Assembly: GCF_901000735.1 (NCBI RefSeq)
Contig: NC_081551.1
Coordinates: forward strand, 18,628,545-18,692,544
Direction: 5' to 3'
Source: Corylus avellana
Taxonomy: Eukaryota; Streptophyta; Magnoliopsida; Fagales; Betulaceae
DNA: 64,000 nucleotides
Shown here: positions 45,778 to 57,164 of the stretch, one piece after another
How positions within the stretch are numbered: position 1 is the first letter of the stretch
Layout of the letters: every line of letters begins with the position of its first letter
Made by a program: the position numbers and the translations under genes
The notes under the pieces: generated by a model
What the model saw: the letters and a program-made list of their open reading frames with translations, nothing else
Database searches by the model: none
What the model was told of the DNA's origin: nothing

Positions 45778-48434
45778 GCTTGCGGCTTCCGTTCCATTCC
45801 GTAACGAGCAGGAGATTTAAGAGAAAGGACAAGAAAATATAATTAAAATTAAATTTTAATTTTAAAAGTTATTTTTTATGACCAAAAAAAAAAAAACACT
45901 TGAATTACTCGAAAGAAATGTATAATTTATTTATTTTTTCTTATGTAATTGTTATTACTGAAAATTAAAAGGAAATGTTTTGGAAAAAAATAATATTTCA
46001 TTTTTATATTTTGGTATCATTCGTATCACGATGGGGACCTATCCTAATCACCTAAATTACAATTATTTTCAAATTTTGACTTTAAAGACTATCCACCAAA
46101 TGGAAAAAAACATAAAAATAAAAATCCTTTGAAGAATTTTTTAGAACAACCAGTGTGAATGGACGGTGTTCATGCTCGGTGAACAATAATATAAATTTTT
46201 TAAAATAAAAATACAAATTTTTTGAAACAGTAAAATTTGTATTACTGTTCACCCCGTGTGAACATTGTTCACTCACAGCTCTAGAGCTGTAAAGAAGCAA
46301 TTCCGACCGCTTTTTTTTTTTTTTTATGAAAAAAATTCTTTTGCAAAAACTTCTAGCTAGCAGTTGAGTAAAATCGAATCATGTAATCAATTTAGATTGT
46401 AATATAATTGAGAGTAAAAATCAATATTTCAATAAGTAAAGACCTCTCGTGCAATATTAGCTACAAATTTATTTGTAAAAAAGTTGCTTATGCAAGCGAA
46501 GCGTCATTTCTATCTCTATCTCTTTCTCTTTCTCTTTCCTATTTTATGCTCCTTTACCACCTAATAATGGTGATCGAACTTGGGTCTAGTCATTTTCAGT
46601 TCTATCCTCATTGCTTTTGCTTTCAAGTTTTCTTGCCTTGGAGTAGGAATGTTTTCAGAGACAGTCCAGGTAACCTAAAAAAATTTCCATTTTCAATGAC
46701 CCATTTCTTTTCCTGTGTGCCGAGAATTTATTAGATCTGGCCAATTATTTGGCCCATTCTTATTTTTTTTTAAAAAAACATGTTTTTCTTGTATTTTAAT
46801 GATTGTATTAATTTTTTTAGAAAAAAACATCACTCAAATATTTGGAATCGGATCTTCTCCAGTTCAAATGAATTCGAGAATATTCAAGTAGTTATATTTC
46901 ATGAGTACTTTTATTCTTTCACTTTTTGAAAATACAGAAATATTCATAAAATATAACTAACTAGATATTTTAATTATTTTTCAATTTAAATAAACTGAAA
47001 AAAAAAATCATAATTCCAATTATTTATACATTTCCTTGAAGCTCACCTAGGGATACCAATAATAATATCTAGTGGATGCGAATTAGTGTTTTAATTAAGA
47101 AATCACACCATGTAAACTTTGAAAGATGAAAAGATAATGACGTAATATATAGTATTAGTCTTTGTTGAAGTGTTTGAACCCCTTCTATGTGGATTCTCGC
47201 TCTTTTCTTAATCATCCACCCATTCTAGTTTTGTTTAGGATAAAAAAATAATAAATAAAAAATGATCAAGACCATCATGACCTGTGAAAGGCGGAGGTTG
47301 CACTAACCTTATGAATCGGTGGCCACTAAAACAAATGGAATTCTAGAAAATTATTATTATAAAATCTCGACCACTTGAAAATGGTACGATATTTTGACCT
47401 TTTTCCAAAAGAAAAAGTAAATGTAAAATTGAAATATAATATAAAATTTTGAGTTGTGCTACAAGAGAGGATGCTTCTAATTCTCGAGAATTTTGTTTAG
47501 ATTCGACTCTCAATAATTTTTACAAAATTAAATTAAATTATTTAATTTATATTCTAATCCCAAAAGTCCTTTGTAATAGTACATAGAATTTATGCAAATT
47601 TAATGTGTTGGGTACACGAATCTTATCCTCATTATTACCGGCACTAATTAACAATTTCTAGCCACATGATTTGAGATTTCAGCATATTAGTCTCTTGATG
47701 ACTTTAATTCCTTCTTCTACTAGTGATGTGGACAAGCATATAAGATCATAAAGGCATGATTATTCGTTCCTAATTGATTGATGATTGAGCTTTCCTTAAT
47801 AAATTAATTCGTTTGAAAGATAATTAATGAAAAAGTTTAAAATTGAGAAAGTGACACGTAGGCACAAAAACAAAAAAAGGTTGGTGGAAAGAAAGAAAAA
47901 AAGAGGCGTCAGACGTGTAACAGATATATTTTAGTTTGCACGCCAAATTTTCTTCCACCGTCATTGTCGAGGGCCATCACCTTTTTTTGGTGCTGATTAA
48001 AAGAAATTAATATCGGGCTTAATTTTCCCCACTAAAATTCATACACCATTCAATACCCATCTCAACTATTTCAATATGAGCCAGAAAAAACAAATTACAA
48101 GGAATATTCAAAATCCACCCACAAAATATAATGCATGCACCAAGTGCCCATAAGAACTATATGATAATTCTGTCATATAACAATGGAGAAAGTCACTCAA
48201 ATGTGAAGGATTTGCAGCCAGAGAGAGTGGTGAGAGAGAGAGCTTTATTTTTTTTAATAACGGCTCTTCGAACTCACCATACAAAATAAAGGGAGAGCAT
48301 ATTTATCAAACAACAATCGAGAGTATAAGCTATATATAAGCAGAACCCCAGATGCAAAATATATAACATATATTCTTATACAAATATTTGTTATAGATGG
48401 ATTTGAAAGGATATACCAAAGCATAAATTAACTA
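45778..48434. other. intergenic DNA between LEA2-like and second serine-rich-like genes (unit B)
   Basis: Same content as 16985-19658. The stretch 46800-47300 is the most diverged part between units. No gene. Confidence 0.4.
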
Positions 48435-48677
48435 TTATGTGGACTCGATTGACTTGGGAGACAGGGAAGCTACTGATGAGCTTTTGGCAGGAACGGATTT
48501 TGATCGCTTCATCCAAGCCGATGAGCTTGACCGGTGAAACCGGCAACGGAAGGAGCCTTGATGCGTTGTTGGTGAACACAAGCAGTGTCCTTTTGGTGAG
48601 CTTGATGCCACGCCGACGGGCTCTTCTTTCCCACTTTTCGGGGATGTGGAAACGGTAAGGCTGCCATGGGAGGCCAT
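48435..48677 (-). CDS. small serine-rich-protein-like protein 2 (unit B)
   Basis: Intronless, 80 residues. As far as I can see the protein is identical to the unit A copy, with CLCSPTTHQGSFRCRFH at 32-48, Ser/Lys-rich ends and no signal peptide. Just beyond the stop, unit B lacks a few bases (aagattat) that A has. The role of the family is not known. Confidence 0.8.
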   Translation of the reverse strand: MASHGSLTVSTSPKSGKEEPVGVASSSPKGHCLCSPTTHQGSFRCRFHRSSSSAWMKRSKSVPAKSSSVASLSPKSIEST

Positions 48678-50182
48678 GTTTTTGCTATAAGAGGGAGCTG
48701 ATGGAGGAACTCAGAGAGCGAAGGTTTGAGATATAAGGTAAGGGAATATATGAAAGAAAACTCTTATTTAAATGTCTTCTATGTACATCTAAATGTATAG
48801 TTAAGAGATAAGAGTATTGGTAAATAGAATATATATATATATGAGGAAATATATAGAATAGTAATAATTCAATCAAGTGGTGCCCTTTTGATTCGGTGTT
48901 GTTTGTCCATAGTGTGACTAACGAGGCAAAGAAAGCACTCTCTCCACCTCACGTCAAGCCCAAAGAGGATTCTTGTTTAGTTAGGTTCCAATTTAATTGG
49001 TGGATTTTTTCTTTTAATTAGAAAAAAAAAAAAAAAAAAAAAAGGCAAGAGGAGGTGATCAAAATGACTATTCTAATAAGACGTGATTATAGTAGTACCT
49101 GTCACTGAAAAACGTCTTAATTGAGATATCAATGAGACGCATGATTGTTTACGGTACTAATTATTAATCATGGCATAGAGATTCAAACTCATATCTTAGT
49201 GCGTATTTCACCGCTTTAAAAATTTGCTTGTCGCCAAAACTAATCTTTCGCAATAAAACAACTTGATTAGAGGATTACTTGGATTTACATATGTTCTCAA
49301 TCAAAATTGATCGCTTTGACTACTAGATGATATTTATGATATACTTTAACCTATAGGAAATAGATAACCTTTACCTTTTTTTTTTGGGTGATTGCATGAG
49401 ACAAACTTGGAAAAGCAGAAGAGACAAGCCATATCCTGTGGTGCCGCGAGTGGTAGCACTAAGAGATAGGTTTTTGCATGTGGGGGCCTTTATGATATGT
49501 GTGGCAGGTTCTCTAACTAACCAAAAATCTTAAAGGGATCCCATTGCCCATCATCCCAGCAGTAGCACACAATTTGCCAAAAGATTCCAGCCAGCTCCCA
49601 GTTAGTTGCGAGTATTTTGTGCCACTCATTTGATCATTGGATGGGGGATTTGAGTCTGACACTTCATTTGCAGTGCATTTATCCTTAAACTATATATCAA
49701 TTGGGACACTTAAGCTTCTCTAATTAGTACTTACCATTAATTACTTAAGAAATTAATATGTTTATCTTCTTTAAAGCTTCTCTAGTTTTCTAGTGAATTT
49801 CATAATTGCTGGGCGGATGGATAGATTCAAAGAAGAATTGTTAGGATGTGGCAGCGTCTAAAACGACAATCCTTATCATGCTATACGACTCTAGAGCATT
49901 GAAGTGCGCAATTATCACTTTGGACTGTTTCTCAATACTTTAATTTCTTCACCTTCACTCTATTCTCTCCTACTGATTGGAGCCTTACACGACAAACATG
50001 GTGTGTTCAACGTTGAAGTACATAGAAACAGCCACAATCGATCTCCTCTGCCATTAATGAAAGCAGACAATGAGGAGTAGGTGGATCGAGCTACAAAACC
50101 TTTGTTGGTGATTAAACAAGTACTGGCTTCATCAGGCTCTGCAATGGAAACTGGACCACCTCTTTGGAGTTGGTGATGAAAT
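48678..50182. other. intergenic DNA of unit B
   Basis: Collinear with 19902-21424; a longer poly-A run at 49022-49043. No gene. Confidence 0.4.
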
Positions 50183-52871
50183 TGAAGAAATTTATAAAGA
50201 AATAAAAGTAAAAGCGAAAATAAAAATAAAATAGACACAAAGATTTTTATGCTGTATTTATAGAGCTTATACATAAATGCAATCTTAATCAAATCCTCTA
50301 ATTTAGGGTGATGAAATCATAATCAAATCTCTAAATTAGGCTAATGTAATCTTCATCAAATCCCTAACTTTAAGGTCATTCAAATATACTCTAACATCCT
50401 TCCTCAAACTCAAGGTGAAAAATCTTGAAACCTTGAGTTTGACTTTTTCTTTTTTTTTTTTTTCTTTTTTTCTGTTTTTTTCTTAGAGATAGCAAAACAA
50501 TACAAAAGAGGGTCATCTATGGGCCAAAAAATAGAGCCAACTTTGGGCTGAAATGAGAGACAACTGTGGGCTGAAGCGGGAGCCAACTGTGGGCTGAAGT
50601 GGCCTGGGTTTTAAACAATACCACAAAGGCCAAACAAAAAGAGAGCCAACTTTGGGCTGAAGTGACTGCTAACTTTGGACTAAAATGACTTGAGTTTTAA
50701 ACAATACCACAGAGCCGAGCAAAAATAGGCTAACTAATGGATGAGAAACTTTGCCTCTTTTGATGGCAACTTGGCCTCTTTTAATGAAGAAATTCATAAT
50801 TCTATGAATATCAAATGCGAAATAATAAAATAGAAAAAGAGACAAAAGGATTTTAATATAGTTCGGTCAACGATCTACATCCACACATAAAGCCCAAAGG
50901 GCTACATTAGACTCTTATTGAATTATTGATATTACAATACAAATACTTTTATTTATAGTTGAATTGAAATAGATAAGTATGGTAATCAAATCTGATTGAT
51001 TTGATTACCATCAAACTTGATTACAATCAATAATTAAATACAAATGCTCCTATTTATAGTTGAATTGAAATCGATAAGTATGGTAATCAAATCTGATTGA
51101 TTTGATTACCATCAAACTTGATTACAATCAATAATTAATCTATAATATCAATTTAATATATTTCCTTCTATGTAAGAAATATATTCTCTAACATTTCCCC
51201 TTAAACTTAAGATGGGAACTTGTGAAATCTTGAGTTTGCTTCTTGATCATAGTACTGAAGGAGGTGATTGATGGTGCCGGAATTGGAAGCATCGGCCGCT
51301 CTTAAACATCGACAACATTTAGCACTTTAGCCGGAATGAGCCAACTATGAGCCTTACATGAAAAGCCAACTATGGACTAAGAGAGAAATGAGATGGGCAA
51401 CTATGGCCTATTTTAGAGAAGAAAGAGCCAACTATGGACTAAGATAGAAAGAGAATGGGCAACTATGGCCTCTTTTGAAAAGGGAAAGCTAATTGTGGGC
51501 TGAGAAAGAAAGGGAAAGCCAACTTTGGGCTAAGGGGGGAAAAGAAGTGGGCATCTTGGGCTTTTTTTGGGAGGAGGTACCTTTGTGAGCATTTTCATTC
51601 CCTTGATTTTAATTTTTTTTTTTTGATTGAGATAGCAAAACAATATAAAAGAGCGTCATCTATGGACCAAAAAAGAAAGCCAATTTTGGGCTAAAATGAG
51701 AGTCAAATGTAGGCTGAAGTGGGCCTGGGTTTTAAATAATACCACAAAGGTCAGACCTGGATTTTAAACAATACCACAAAGCCAAATAAAAAGATAACCA
51801 ACTTTGGACTAAAGTGAAAATCAACTTTGGGCTGAAATGGCTTGAGTTTTAAACAATACCACATAGCCGAACAAAAATAGGTCAACTATGAGCCAAAAAA
51901 TGGGCATCTAGGCCTCTTTTGATTTTTTTTTGGTCAACCGATAATTTTTCTTTTCTCGGTTTCCACTTTTCTCTCCCGTTTCTTTTTTCTTTTACAAAGG
52001 ATCCAAACGTACAACAAAGGTAAGCACAAATAAAGAGGGAATTGCAGGAAAAAAAAAAAAAAAAAAACCATCAGGCAAGGTTCTCATCCAAAACGTGCGG
52101 GCTTTTCCTTCTGGAACAGATTGGATCTAATCCAAAATCAAAGAGAAATTTGCTTTTTCCTGTGGGATGACAAGTTCAACAAGAAATAAGAAATAGAAAG
52201 TGGTGCCTTGCTGTAGGGATGAGGTAGACGTGGCTTGGAGCTGAACGGCGGCTGGGACTAGGAAGTATGAACGGCGGTACAAGGCATGGCGTTGGACTGA
52301 GCCGTGGAGGGCTGGAGGTGACGTGGCAACTGCTGGGGCTGTGAGCGGGAACAGAAGTCGGTGGCTGACAGTGTTCTCTCCAGTGTTGGCGAAGGCCGGA
52401 AGCCGCGGTGTGCAGACATGGGAAGCAACCGTGTGTACTGCAAATTTGGCCCCTTTTTTTTTCCTTTTTTTTTTAATAAAAAGAAAATCAAAATAAATCA
52501 AAATAAACCAAAATAAAGTCCACAGGACCATTTGGATCGATCATTGGCGTAAGCCGGTAGCTCTAATACCATGAAGAAATTTACAAAGAAATAAAAGCAA
52601 AAGCAAAAATAAAAATAAAATAGACACAAAGATTTTTACGTGATTCAGTCAACGACCTACATCCATAGATAAAGCCCATATAGCTACATTAACCTCTTAT
52701 TGAATTATTTTGTTTACAATACAAAACGCTTTATTTATATAGCTTACACATAAATGCAATCCTAATCAAATCTCCTAATTTAGAGCGATGAAATTATAAT
52801 TGAATCCCTAAATTAGGTTAATTTAATCTTCATTAAATTCCTAACTTTATGATCATTCAAATATACTCTAA
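50183..52871 (-). mobile_element. cluster of non-autonomous LTR elements (unit B)
   Basis: LTRs at 50183-50396, 50785-51193 and 52572-52871 in minus orientation, the last with a primer-binding-like site (52560-52571). Degenerate minisatellite blocks lie between (50500-50760 and 51320-51910). It lacks the extra 1.2-kb repeat of unit A. Confidence 0.7.
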
Positions 52872-54310
52872 TCGAAATTTGGGACAATATGGGTCTTTTC
52901 GGTTCCATTTTTCTAGCAAAATTTCATTGGGTCGTTTTGTGATTGTAAAGCAATGCCTTTCATTGGGTCGTTTTGGCTATTTTCATTAACCAGAGTGCTC
53001 GGATTGAATTATTTTGATACATGAAATTTCCCAAATTACTTTAATTTTGTTTTGTAGCCTCTCATTTCAACCACCATCCATGCCAACCGTCAAAACATGT
53101 AAATAGTACTTGATTATATTTCTATATTAACGATCCAGATTTATTTTTTATGAGAAAGAGATAGGTTGAAATTAAATCTAGATCATTAAAAAAACTATAA
53201 TATGTAGTTCTTTTTTACCACACCTAAGTTAAATCTAAGTCTCATGGACAAACCTAGCTAGAGAAAGGCGGATGGGAGCCATGGCCCCCTCCAGAAAAAA
53301 AAAAATTGTTAAATAAGTTTTTTTAGTCTTTAAATTTGTTAAAAATAAACATTTTAGTGGCTTTTTTTTTTTTTTTTTACATTTTTTTTAATAATGTCTA
53401 GCCCTTAAAGTTAAATTTATAATTCAAAAATGTAAATACTGTTTTTGTGAGTGTAGGAATATATGATGGAAAAAGAATGTCAGAGAAAAAAAAAAAAAAA
53501 AAAAAGGAAGCAAAGAGAGAACAAGACTAATGGAGCATTAGAGCTACATCTTGTATTGTATTGAAGTATATTGAATTGTATTATAATAGTCTCTATTTAT
53601 AGAAATTGCTAGCTAGGAGTGTATAATAAAATAAAATAAAATAAAGCCTAATTTAGAGAATATAAAAACATTCTAACAAATAGTTTTTTTTTTTTTTTTA
53701 ATTAATTGACATATTTGTTTTTTTTTTTTTTTTTTTTGAGAAGAGATAACAAAAGACAAAGGAAAAAAAAAAAAAGACAAAATTGTTTACAGAAATCATA
53801 CGAGTGCTTGGCTTGAATTCTTTTGATACATAAAATTTTCAAAATTACTTTAATTTTGTTCTGTAGCCTCTCATTTCAACCACTATCCATGCCAACCGTC
53901 AAAACTTGTAAATAGTACTTGATTATATTTCTATAATAACGATCCAGATTTAATTTTAAGTTTTTTTATGAGAAAGAGATAGGTTGAAATTAAATCTAGG
54001 TCGTTGAAAAAACTATAATATGTAGTTCTTTTTTATCACACCTAAGCTAAATCTAAGTCCAATGGACGAACCTAGCTAAAGAAAGGCGGGTGGAAGCCAT
54101 GGCCTCCTCCCAAAAAAAAAAAAATGTTAAATAAGTCATTTTAGTCTTTAAATTTGTTAAAAATAAACATACTAGAGGCTTTTTTTTAATTATTTTATTA
54201 TTTTTTTTACTTTGACCTTTCAATTTTTTTTTAATAATGTCTAGCCCTTAAAGTTAAATTTATAATTCAAAAATGTAAAAACTGTTTTTGTGAGTGTAGA
54301 AATATATGAT

Positions 54311-54345
<35 letters not shown>

Positions 54346-54390
54346 AAGCAAAGAGAGAACAAGACTAATGAAGCGTTAGAGCTACATCTT

Positions 54391-54502
54391 TTTTTTTTTT
54401 TTTTTGACATGTCCACACAAGGGAAGGGGGAGGGGGGATTCGAACTAGTGACCTCTACTTCATGAGGCGTGGTTCACAGCCGATTGAGCTACTCCTTGAG
54501 GA
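54391..54502 (-). mobile_element. tRNA-derived SINE with 17-bp target duplication
   Basis: On the minus strand: a pol III A-box-like TAGCTCAATCGG, then a B-box-like GGTCACTAGTTCGAATCCC, then GTGGACATGTC and an A tail. It is flanked by cgttagagctacatctt at 54374-54390 and 54503-54519. The sister copy of the local duplication (53536-53550) and unit A have the empty site. Confidence 0.85.
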
Positions 54503-54700
54503 CGTTAGAGCTACATCTTGTATTGTATTGAAGTATATTGAATTGTATTACAATAGTCTCTATTTATAGAAATTGGTAGGAGTGTATAATAAAATAAAAT
54601 AAAGCCTAATTTAAAGAATATAAAACTATTCGATTTTTATTAATTGACATGTTTGTTAATGTTTTTTTTTTTTTTTTTTTTGAGAAGAGATAATATAAGC

Positions 54701-54780
54701 CTAATGAAGCGAAGGTCACTAGTTTAAATTCCTCTCCCCTTTTTGTGCAGATGTAAAAAAAAAAAAAAGAAAAAAAAAAG
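54701..54780 (+). mobile_element. 5'-truncated SINE of the same family
   Basis: Has aatgaagcgaaggtcactag and gtgcagatgt followed by an A-rich tail, matching the 3' half of the SINE at 54391-54502 in the opposite direction. Confidence 0.6.
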
Positions 54781-55018
54781 ACAAAATTGTTTACAGAAAT
54801 CATACAATTTTTATCTTTGAAATGCATCTGCTGGCTTCTACTCATAATTACAAGGATGCTTAAGCGGTGTAAACACGTTTCTTGCAGCCGAAAAAGATAA
54901 GATGGAACCTTTATTTGAAAATTAAGGCACTACGTACGACAGGTGCCATAGTTTAAGGTGTTACAATAATATTGCTTTTAATTTGTCTTTAATTTTACGA
55001 TTGATTGTATCAATTGGC

Positions 55019-55380
55019 TTTAGTTCACTTAATTTTTTCAAACTATAATTTCAATAATAATCTATCCCATAAATTATCAATTGCGACAATTTATCCTCAA
55101 AACTACCAAAATAATAATAATTTACCCCCCAAAACTAGCAAAGTGACGAAATTATACCTATATAATTTTTAATAAGACAAAATTACCTTCAAATTTTTTT
55201 TTAAAAAAAAAATTAGTATTTTTTTAAAAAAATTTTAGTAAGGGTAATTTTGTCATTTTGTTAAAATTGGGGGTACATTGTCATTGTTTTAGTAATTTTA
55301 AGGGTAAATTGTCGCAATTGATAGTTTGGAGGGTAGATTATCATTGATGTGGTAGTTTGAGGGGATTAAGTGAACTTTAC
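55019..55380. mobile_element. MITE-like inverted-repeat element at the right end of unit B
   Basis: The left words ttagttcacttaat and caaactat pair with tagtttgaggggattaag and tgaacttt at the right. Inner words such as ttgcgacaatttatcctcaa pair with agggtaaattgtcgcaattg. There is no ORF. Its start coincides with the end of similarity to unit A. Confidence 0.55.
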
Positions 55381-55384
55381 CCTT

Positions 55385-57000
55385 TAAATTAAGAATAAAA
55401 ATGAATTAAAATAGAAAAAAATTCACCAAATTTAAGCTTTGATATAAACAAGGGAGCAAGTTATCATTTTTGAATAATTAACAAATAAAATAAATTCAAT
55501 ATAAAAATAAAAATCTCAACTAATATCTATATTTCTGGTTTCGTGCAATGATTGAATTCATTTCTTTATAGTATTATTTCTTGTGTTTGACATTCTCAAT
55601 TAAATTTAAAAAAAATCCAGATTCTGCCCCCTGATTGTACATATATGTCCCTACATTTTCAATGGATTCCTCTCGACCAAACTCATTTTATATATATATA
55701 TTAATTTTTAAATAATTGATTGGTAGGTGCCTAAACGAAATTGTTAGCATTGATGTGACGTGTTAAAGGATGCAAAACCAACCAATCGTCGCAAATTAAA
55801 AGGACTAAAACATTGCTTGCATCCACAATAATTGCACAAAATTGAACACTTTCCCTCATCACCATAGAGAAAAAAAGAACGGTCATAAATCTTACCAAAT
55901 ATATTCATGTGTAGAGCACACATAATACAAGCTGCATGTACCCATGCATTAATTAAACAAAGTTTAAATGATTTTACTCCTAGATATTCTCCGTTTTGCT
56001 TTCAAGAGATCATTAAAATACTTCGAACAAGTTTTCAAGGGGTAGTTTAATCGGCTGTAAACCACGTTTCATGAAGCGGAAGTCACTAGTTTGAATCTCT
56101 TTCCTCCTTTTCTTGTGCGGACATGTCAAAAAAAAAAAAAGATCTTTAAAAAGTAGGCTATGGTCGTATGTGTTTTTATTTTTTGTATTTTATTTTCTAT
56201 TATTAAGATAAATACATTTACAAACAACTCAAAGCTCAAAATACACGATGTGCCACATTAGTTTAAAATTAAATTTATTAAAAAAATCTTGAAAAACCTA
56301 ACATTTTTCCTTTGACAATTGAAAATTGAAATGCAAGATTCCTCAATTTCTTATGATGCATGACACATGAAAAGTAATGGCCCTAAAAATGGGCCGCATG
56401 ATCTGCCTAGCCCATTTCCTCCACAACTATTTGGCTTTATTTCATAAAGTTTTTTTTTTTTTTTTTCTCCTTTTATTTTATTTTTTCAAAACAAATAATT
56501 TAAACTAAAAAAAAAAACATATACTTAAAATTATTTTCATTTTATCACTTTTTCAAACAAAAACAAAAAGGCACAAAAAAATAAAACCCCTTAACAAAGG
56601 ATTGTCTTTCTCTATTGCAAAAGATATAAAAGAGAGAACAAGATTTTTTTCTAATTTATTTGAATGGAATAATATTTAATTAGGATTTTTTTATTTTTTT
56701 ATTTTTTAAAATAACAAAAATACTGTTCCAATATAAGAAACCGGATAATAAATCGTAGATATCCTAATTCTACAAAAGAGCGTCGAAAAACAGTAGGAAC
56801 CAGAAAGGCAAGGATTAGGGAAATGAAGAAACAGACAAAATAAGACAGCTAAAGCAAACTAACTTACCAGTCAACAGACAAACTACCAGTCCCGTTCCCC
56901 CAACAGCTATTGTCATTACAACTTTTACTTCTTCCAGGCTTCCCACGTGTCAACATTATCCAAGCTTTCGTGGTGGAAGCAACAAAAACTTCAGCTCTGC
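55385..57000. other. intergenic DNA between the repeat unit and the Rab gene
   Basis: AT-rich with poly-A and poly-T tracts and one SINE (56032-56140). No gene. The last 150 bases before 57165 are pyrimidine-rich and probably form the promoter and leader of the Rab gene. Confidence 0.4.
56032..56140 (+). mobile_element. tRNA-derived SINE (full-length-like)
   Basis: gtagtttaatcggctgtaaa (A-box region), agtcactagtttgaatctct (B-box region), gtgcggacatgtc and an A tail. Same family as 54391-54502 in the opposite strand. Target duplication uncertain. Confidence 0.7.
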
Positions 57001-57164
57001 CTCTAATAGCAATTTCCATCTCCTTTTCCTCCTAGCATACACCTTTTTCTCAAAGCACTTTTTCGCTCAGATTTTGCTTTCAAAGCCGATAACTCTCTCT
57101 GGGTACAAGCTCTGTTTCTCTTTTGGATTGGGATTTTGAAGAAATATTATCCACTGGACTCAGA

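Larger units (their letters stand above)
52990..54806 (+). repeat. local tandem duplication of about 0.8-1.0 kb, unit B only
   Basis: 52995-53800 and 53803-54806 start 'gagtgctcgg' and 'gagtgcttgg' and run in parallel to 'acaaaattgtttacagaaatcata'. They are clearly more diverged from each other than the first is from unit A. Only one copy exists in A (25430-26245). The second carries a SINE and a SINE fragment. Confidence 0.75.
26846..55034 (+). repeat. segmental repeat unit B (about 28.2 kb)
   Basis: Direct partner of unit A (3681-26480). The extra length comes mainly from a nested LTR cluster, a hAT element, a MITE, a local duplication with a SINE and the 708 bases that are a gap in A. All four recognised genes are open in this unit, including the AG peptide that is frameshifted in A. 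Confidence 0.9.

Noticed and set aside
54391..54502. A tRNA gene on the minus strand
   Set aside because: A and B boxes are present but there is no cloverleaf or acceptor stem; a poly-A tail and target duplication show a SINE.
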